A DNA stretch of 64,000 bases from Hirudo medicinalis. Lineage: Eukaryota; Annelida; Clitellata; Hirudinida; Hirudinidae. This document shows positions 59,601-64,000 of the stretch, in pieces (within the stretch, counting starts at the first letter, position 1; the number at the start of each line of letters is the position of its first letter). The stretch covers positions 1 to 64,000 of the forward strand of contig MPNW01000111.1 of the NCBI GenBank assembly GCA_011800805.1, in the 5' to 3' direction. Position numbers and translations under genes: made by a program. The notes beneath the pieces are model-generated. The model saw nothing but the letters and a program-made list of their open reading frames with translations. It was not told where the DNA came from and did not search any database.

Positions 59601-62600
59601 CCGCTCCACTATTTTCACTACTTTCATGATGCAGTGTTACAGTGACATTCTCCTTTATTCTTTTAAATGTTTAGTATAAGTAGTTTTTAATAAACAATAT
59701 CATTAGCTAAGATAAACAATCCTGCGGTATCTTTTGATGGGCCATCTTTTGCCCAGGTGTTGGTAGCCAAGTGGCCGAGTTGTCTTTGATGGGGCTCCTT
59801 TAGGAGTTCAATTCCAGGTTCACTCACAGAAGTTTTAATCACTTATGTTGTGTGTATTTAGCCGATATTTTGAGTGCCTTTTGTATCCCAATGGGATGTG
59901 AAGGCACTTTAATCGATCCACCATTTATATAGCGACCCTACCCCAGGGCGCTCCCTGGCGGTGCAGGCTGGGTTGCGAACACGACACATTACGACTGTTG
60001 CTATTACGACCGCATGCAGGAACGCAACCCATTCGGCCAACCTGCACGCCGTTGTTAGTTTTAATCAACAATAATTATTGTTTAGGATAAATAATCTTGT
60101 AGAATATTCTGCCAACTTGTTGATGGGTCATCTTTCAGTATGCCAGGAATATATGTCTAGCTACATCTGATCTTTTTAAACAAAGACCATGTTAAAAAAA
60201 TTGATGAGAGACTGGCAATAAAAAGTTTGGAGGGGTGGAAATGTAACGGATATTACAAAGCTAAATAATGTGGGAAGATTCAGTAATTTGTGCCACTCAT
60301 AAATTGAACTCCTGCAAGCCCTAACTATGATAAAGAAGGTGATGGTTGTTAAGGCTCAACAATTGAAACTAAGTAAATTCAAGATCATCTTAAATGTTAC
60401 CTGGAATTAAGATTTTACATTTTAAGGAACTCTAACAAGATGTTTGGGTCGGTTCTCGTGATAATAGCTAGGATGATTGTCAATATTCAAAGGAGTTACT
60501 GAAAGATAAAACAAAGATGAGGCCTGTTCCACTTAATAAACTATCAACTGGATGGCAATTTAATTTTTTTTTTATTAAAGCTCTTGGTATATTGTGTGAG
60601 AATTCATTCTCATAAATTGGTTAGCATCAGAATCACTTATTATCATCTTACGAGTTATTTTAATTAAATTGTTTTTAATGTCGTCCTTTTGCTTTCTGCT
60701 TAATTATATATTTTTTTCAGCATGATAGCATTTTTACCAGTCTGGGCTTAGTGAAAACTATGCAAATATGTTTTTGATATTGGACTTTGAACTTATTTTT
60801 CAGATAATTTTTTTTGTCATCTTAGGCTTAAAAAATTGTAATGATTAATATCAGTAAATAACCAAATGTGACTACCATGGGGAGTTATTAATTATCAGGT
60901 TGAGCTCAATCATCATCTCTTTATTAATCAAGTGCTTAATTAATTGCTTCCTGCATGCTCTGCGATAGCAACAATCTTAAAGCATCACGTTTGCAACCCA
61001 GCCTGCAGGCGCGGCCAGGGAGAGCCCTCTGGTAAGGGGCACTGCATAAATGGTAGATCGATTAAAAAGTGCTTTCAAGTCCAAATCATCTTAGTTATGC
61101 AACAGACTTTAATCAAATAAATAAATAAAAAAGTGTCTTCACATCCTGTTCAGATACATAAGGCACTCAAAAGATGGGATAAATACATTACGTGTATGGC
61201 AATCTTTCTCCACTGGAATATGTTTCGAGTTGTAACGGGACTAGGATTTATACAAATTTAAACAGAAATTTCTCACTGAGAGTTTACTGTTTTAGTTTAT
61301 CAGATAATCATTCTGTTAGATAAAGACAAATTCATTCAACACATTAAAAAATGAGTTATTGTTGTTCAGATGCATTATTGTCTTAGCCATGCACCTCAAT
61401 TATAAGACTAGCTTTGAGGCCTTTAATATAAAAAATTTCTTAAAAACTATTGTAAAAAAGAAAAGTATATATGATTCCATAAATAGTGCATGGGTGCTTT
61501 ATGAATATGTTTTTGTGATAAAAGTGAATTTACTTGTATAAGCCTCAAAACAATTTGGAGAAAACTCAATTATTTTTTAAATAATTTAGATACTCATACT
61601 TTTATTGAGTATTAGCCCACAATATTTACAAACACCTCTTACAGTTTGATGCAATCTAACATAAAAATGGTGCATAATATATTTAGTTGTTTGGATAAGG
61701 CTGGAAGTTGAAAAGATCCATTGTTAAAAAGCCTATGAAATGTCAGTCAGTTGGTTCTTAACATCCAATACAAATAGAATTAATTTGTTTGATTTTATGA
61801 ACATCAAACATATTCAAACAAAAACTAAAATGCAAAGACAATTGAAATGCAAAAAAAAAATGTTCAAAGGCAAAAACCCAAAGGAATTCACATCCTGCTA
61901 AGAGGGCCACCTACGTGGATGAACAATTGAGTAAATGTTTACAACAAATGAAATGAACAAAAAACAAGATGAGAATGTGTGTGAGATGGAAACAAGGAGT
62001 AAGCAGATGTTAAGTGTTAATTAAGTGCAACTTATAAGGTGCCTTGAAAGTTGATATTGATGTACATGAGGTGACTTCTTTAGATATGGATGAATGTATA
62101 TGTGGAAATGAGCATTTAATGGAAAATTGTTTCAGGGTGATATTTGCAAATTCACTCCGAAAGCCATTGACATTACGTAAGTCGTGGGAATGGGCAGGTG
62201 AAGTAGTTGTCAAAAGAAGTAGGAAGCACATTGAGTGAGAATTTGTGTAGAAACACAGATGTTTGAAACTTATTCAACTGATAAATATTTAGTATTTTAA
62301 TAGCAGTGAAAGAGGATTTTATTGATGAGCATGGTTGAAGATGACATATTACATGTAAAGATCTCTTTTGGGCAGTATGTAAGGGTTTAGAGAGGAGTAA
62401 TTTGATGCCCAGACAATATTGCAGTATGACAAATAAGGATGAATTAGGGAATAGTACAGTATGAGAGCTGTAATTTTGCCAGAGAAGAAACTGGAACAAA
62501 GTTAAGATGCCATTGCTTTTCGAGATCTTAGATTTAATGTACTTAATGTGGTCAGACCAGGTAGGATGTTCATCTAACAGGACACCAAGGAATTTATATG

Positions 62601-64000
62601 AACTGACACAATTTATGGGGATGCATTAATTTGTAAGGTATTATTGCAGACAATTTTCCTATTCAAAAAGTGAAACAGAATATAGTTAGTTTTGGTCAGA
62701 TTTAGAGAAAGTCTATTGCAGAGAACCACTAAAACAGGAGATTCATTTCATTCTTGATGTCTTCATAGAGATTGGATAGATCATCACCAGAGATGAAAAG
62801 ATTTGTGTCATCAGCAAACAAAACAAATTCAAATAGAGCAGAGATTGAACATAAAATATTGATGTAAATGAGAAATAAGAGTTGCTATTAAATGTTATTA
62901 GACTCATTCTCTTCATAAATTATTCAACGTTTTGGAGTAATGTGTGAATATTTGAATGTAAATATGGTTGTTGGGATTTTTAAGGTTTTGTGGAACACTT
63001 TTAGACTAACTAATGTATGGGGTGCAGCTATTGATGGATTATCCTCAAAATGTTTAGGGGTGAACGTCCCCACAGGAGCATAAACAAATCCCTGCATGAC
63101 AAGCTGGAATATCCAAACGTATCAACTCCTTACATTAAGCACTTTTGTTGAACAGATACGTTCGATCGCTAACGAACCTCGAGAGATTTTTCGGAGAAAC
63201 CGACAGCACGGTTCTATAATTGCTCGAAAGTGCTAGGAAGGAAAGAAATTGTTTGTTCGCCCAAAGTCGTCAATGTTTGCCAGAGTGTACATTCCAGCAG
63301 TACGTACATCATTGTATCAGATTATCTTATCGTCCTTCCTAGCCCGTCTGCGAGTATTTTTATGGTTTTTTTATTTCTCCCGCTCTGAAGCACTGTTTGA
63401 GGTTTTCTGATTTCTTGGGTTATCTTGGAGTCTGTTCTGATTGTTCAATTATCATTTTTTTTTATATCAACTCTCTAAAGGCATTCATTATAGATTGCTG
63501 TGTGAGTAGATAAATTATTGCCAGATAACTATTTTCTATTTTATTTTCGTCACCTTGCGTTGGATTAAAATAATTTTCAGCATTCGTTTTAAAAATAGTT
63601 CTTTTTTCCTTTTAATCGTTCAGTTACGCACTCAAAGAGCTTTCGAAAGGGCGTGTGCCGTTGTTTATAGTCTAATTAGCGTTTAGGATTCAGAGAATTG
63701 AGAGAAACGAGCAGAGATAAAAAGTTATGCAAAACATATTTATAATTTACAAAGTGGGTTTTGTGATTGAGAGCTTAAAACCTGGGTTTTCAGGTAATAG
63801 ACCTGGCTACAATTGGCCACTGATTAGTAGCTGGAGTAATTGAATTCATCTGATTTTTGCATGGGCATGTAGGATTGTTTATGGCTTAAGCCTTAAAATA
63901 ATAAAGTTGATCATAAATTACTTAATGTTGTTTACAAAAAAAAAGATTCAATCTCGTTAAACCCTGGGAAGCGTCTAGTTGACTCTATATTTGTGTCGTG
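49716..64000 (+). CDS. RBMS/alan shepard type RNA-binding protein, N-terminal exons only (3' end off window)
   Basis: Members bind AU-rich single-stranded RNA or DNA through two RRMs and act in mRNA stability and, in flies, neuronal and chromatin-insulator functions. Two coding exons are visible: 49716-49904, from an ATG 10 bases after a TTTTTCAG acceptor to the donor GTGAGT (MTNTSNTYETKKIQSSL to KSTISR), and 58125-58302 (CAG acceptor, GTGAGT donor). Exon 2 reads an Asn/Ser-rich leader and then the family-specific start of RRM1, LSKTNLYIR (RNP2), and after a frame change MNDKDLVALCQ. Both joints are phase 0, and the last intron phase suits the expected next residues. One base appears missing at 58251-58256, where AGGGCCTG should encode Arg-Gly-Leu. 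The intron between the exons is 8.2 kb. The remaining RRMs were not found before 64000 and presumably lie to the right. Confidence 0.82.
52388..52747 (-). CDS. Weak single-exon coding candidate, antisense in RBMS intron
   Basis: A 119-codon minus-strand frame runs from an ATG. It includes RKFSSAHEGIVLYPYGQSLL and RNYYPSLPTDEFGCIKCEYQ and has a C-x2-C pair. I do not recognise it and there is no supporting splice site or signal. In AT-rich DNA a frame of this length is uncommon but not rare, so it may be chance or a relic. Confidence 0.2.
   Translation of the reverse strand: MSSDISSGVAALGITENPSELFCSFRVKLVMTTPLFLSISEKKLKCRKFSSAHEGIVLYPYGQSLLRYRNYYPSLPTDEFGCIKCEYQLQNCFKFIETTIKRSLHTETIPINVHCCQTR
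53648..53694. repeat. (AAT)n microsatellite
   Basis: About 15 consecutive AAT units. Confidence 0.95.
53971..54151 (+). other. Weak exon candidate in RBMS intron
   Basis: After a good pyrimidine-rich acceptor (TCTTTCTCAG, ending 53970) a frame reads ESCKLRAASDNDDDDAEAED and continues to a TGA. The acidic run comes from GAT repeats. No partner exon was found. Confidence 0.15.
56477..56604. repeat. Compound (TTA)n/(TTG)n microsatellite
   Basis: Runs of TTA, then GTT, then TTA again, then GTT, CTT and TTA extend about 128 bases. All are trinucleotides of the TTN type. Confidence 0.95.
58493..58521. repeat. (TTA)n microsatellite
   Basis: About nine TTA units in the intron after the second RBMS exon. 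Confidence 0.9.
59757..60052 (+). repeat. SINE-like dispersed repeat, copy D (most complete, tRNA-like head)
   Basis: This is the longest copy. Its head (59757-59830) reads GGTAGCCAAGTGGCCGAG, then GGGGCTCC, then AGTTCAATTCCAGGTTC. That resembles the A-box and B-box order of a tRNA of the Leu/Ser type. The body follows: GAGTGCCTTTTGTATC, GGATGTGAAGGCACTTTAAT, CCATTTATATAGCG, GCAGGCTGGGTTGCGAACAC and GCATGCAGGAACGCAACCCA. The body blocks recur in copies A, B, C and E. A tRNA-derived SINE is inferred. Confidence 0.75.
60985..61170 (-). repeat. SINE-like dispersed repeat, copy E (inverted)
   Basis: On the minus strand it reads TTTTGAGTGCCTTATGTATC, GGATGTGAAGACAC, a (TTTA)n tract, ACTAAGATGATTTGGACTT, then AATCGATCTACCATTTATG and GCAGGCTGGGTTGC. 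The order matches copy D, with an extra insert in the middle. It breaks off at GCAACCCAGCC on the plus strand. Confidence 0.8.
62020..62890 (-). mobile_element. CR1/jockey-like non-LTR retrotransposon, 5'-truncated relic
   Basis: Minus-strand frames begin near 62890 with FLIYIN and FEFVLFADDTNLF, which contains the FADD catalytic box of reverse transcriptase, then SGDDLSNLYEDIKNEMN. Further 3' come KILNIYQLNKFQTSVFLHKF and LNVLPTSFDNYFT, the typical C-terminal block of CR1/jockey-like polymerases. A last frame reads HSHDLRNVNGFRSEFAN and LKQFSIK. Stops and frame changes between blocks show it is dead. The abrupt 5' loss is usual for this class. Confidence 0.85.
62891..64000 (+). other. Right-edge AT-rich intronic DNA
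   Basis: I see no exon, transposon protein or RNA gene. The stretch presumably belongs to the RBMS intron after 58302. Confidence 0.4.

Larger units (their letters stand above)
58303..62019 (+). other. Intron of the RBMS-like gene, right part
   Basis: Apart from the repeats listed separately (58493, 59757 and 60985) and an ATC run at 59533-59551, I see AT-rich non-coding DNA only. No exon encoding the rest of RRM1 was found. Confidence 0.5.

Noticed and set aside
1..64000. CRISPR arrays, bacterial operons, ribosome-binding sites, rRNA and clear functional tRNA genes
   Set aside because: None were seen. The gene structure is that of an animal nuclear genome, and the only tRNA-like stretch is the degenerate SINE head at 59757.

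Overview
The window is nuclear DNA from an AT-rich animal genome, very probably an invertebrate bilaterian. Genes are split into many short exons with GT-AG introns of about 0.1 to 8 kb. The readable genes are conserved metazoan families, and the spaces between them hold decayed retrotransposons, hAT transposon relics, a dispersed SINE-like repeat and many trinucleotide microsatellites. I cannot name the phylum from the sequence alone. All exon maps were read by eye from splice sites, reading phase and family similarity.

Layout. (1) 1-1556, minus: 5' part of a gene I do not recognise. (2) 2563-7374, plus: a full protein arginine methyltransferase 7 (PRMT7) gene in 12 exons, with two apparent 1-base losses in exon 7. 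(3) 12560-7707, minus: a four-exon, about 1200-residue C2H2 zinc-finger protein with an AT-hook, convergent with PRMT7. (4) 13372-13896, plus: a possible 104-residue single-pass membrane protein. (5) 14.2-15.9 kb: a repeat copy and a decayed reverse-transcriptase element. (6) 17554-28887, plus: a large ADAM metalloprotease-disintegrin of the meltrin (ADAM9/12/19) type whose zinc site has lost its catalytic glutamate, with unusual His-, Asp- and Ser-rich inserts and a 446-codon last exon. (7) 30.5-35.1 kb: a doubtful exon pair, then a patchwork of transposon relics. (8) 37451-47716, plus: a dual-specificity MAP kinase phosphatase of the DUSP8/16 type in seven exons, with an exceptionally long His/Tyr/Ser-rich tail and a BED-finger hAT relic inside intron 4. 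(9) 49716 to beyond the right edge, plus: the first coding exons of an RBMS/alan shepard type RNA-binding protein, with an 8.2 kb intron and the rest outside the window. A truncated CR1/jockey-like LINE lies at 62.0-62.9 kb.

The genes do not form one pathway. Two are signalling or modification enzymes (PRMT7, DUSP), one is a cell-surface ADAM, and two are nucleic-acid-binding regulators (zinc finger, RBMS). Cross-cutting features are serine and histidine tracts encoded by TCA/CAT-type repeats in the ADAM and DUSP exons, and apparent 1-base deletions in PRMT7 and RBMS that look like sequence errors rather than gene death.
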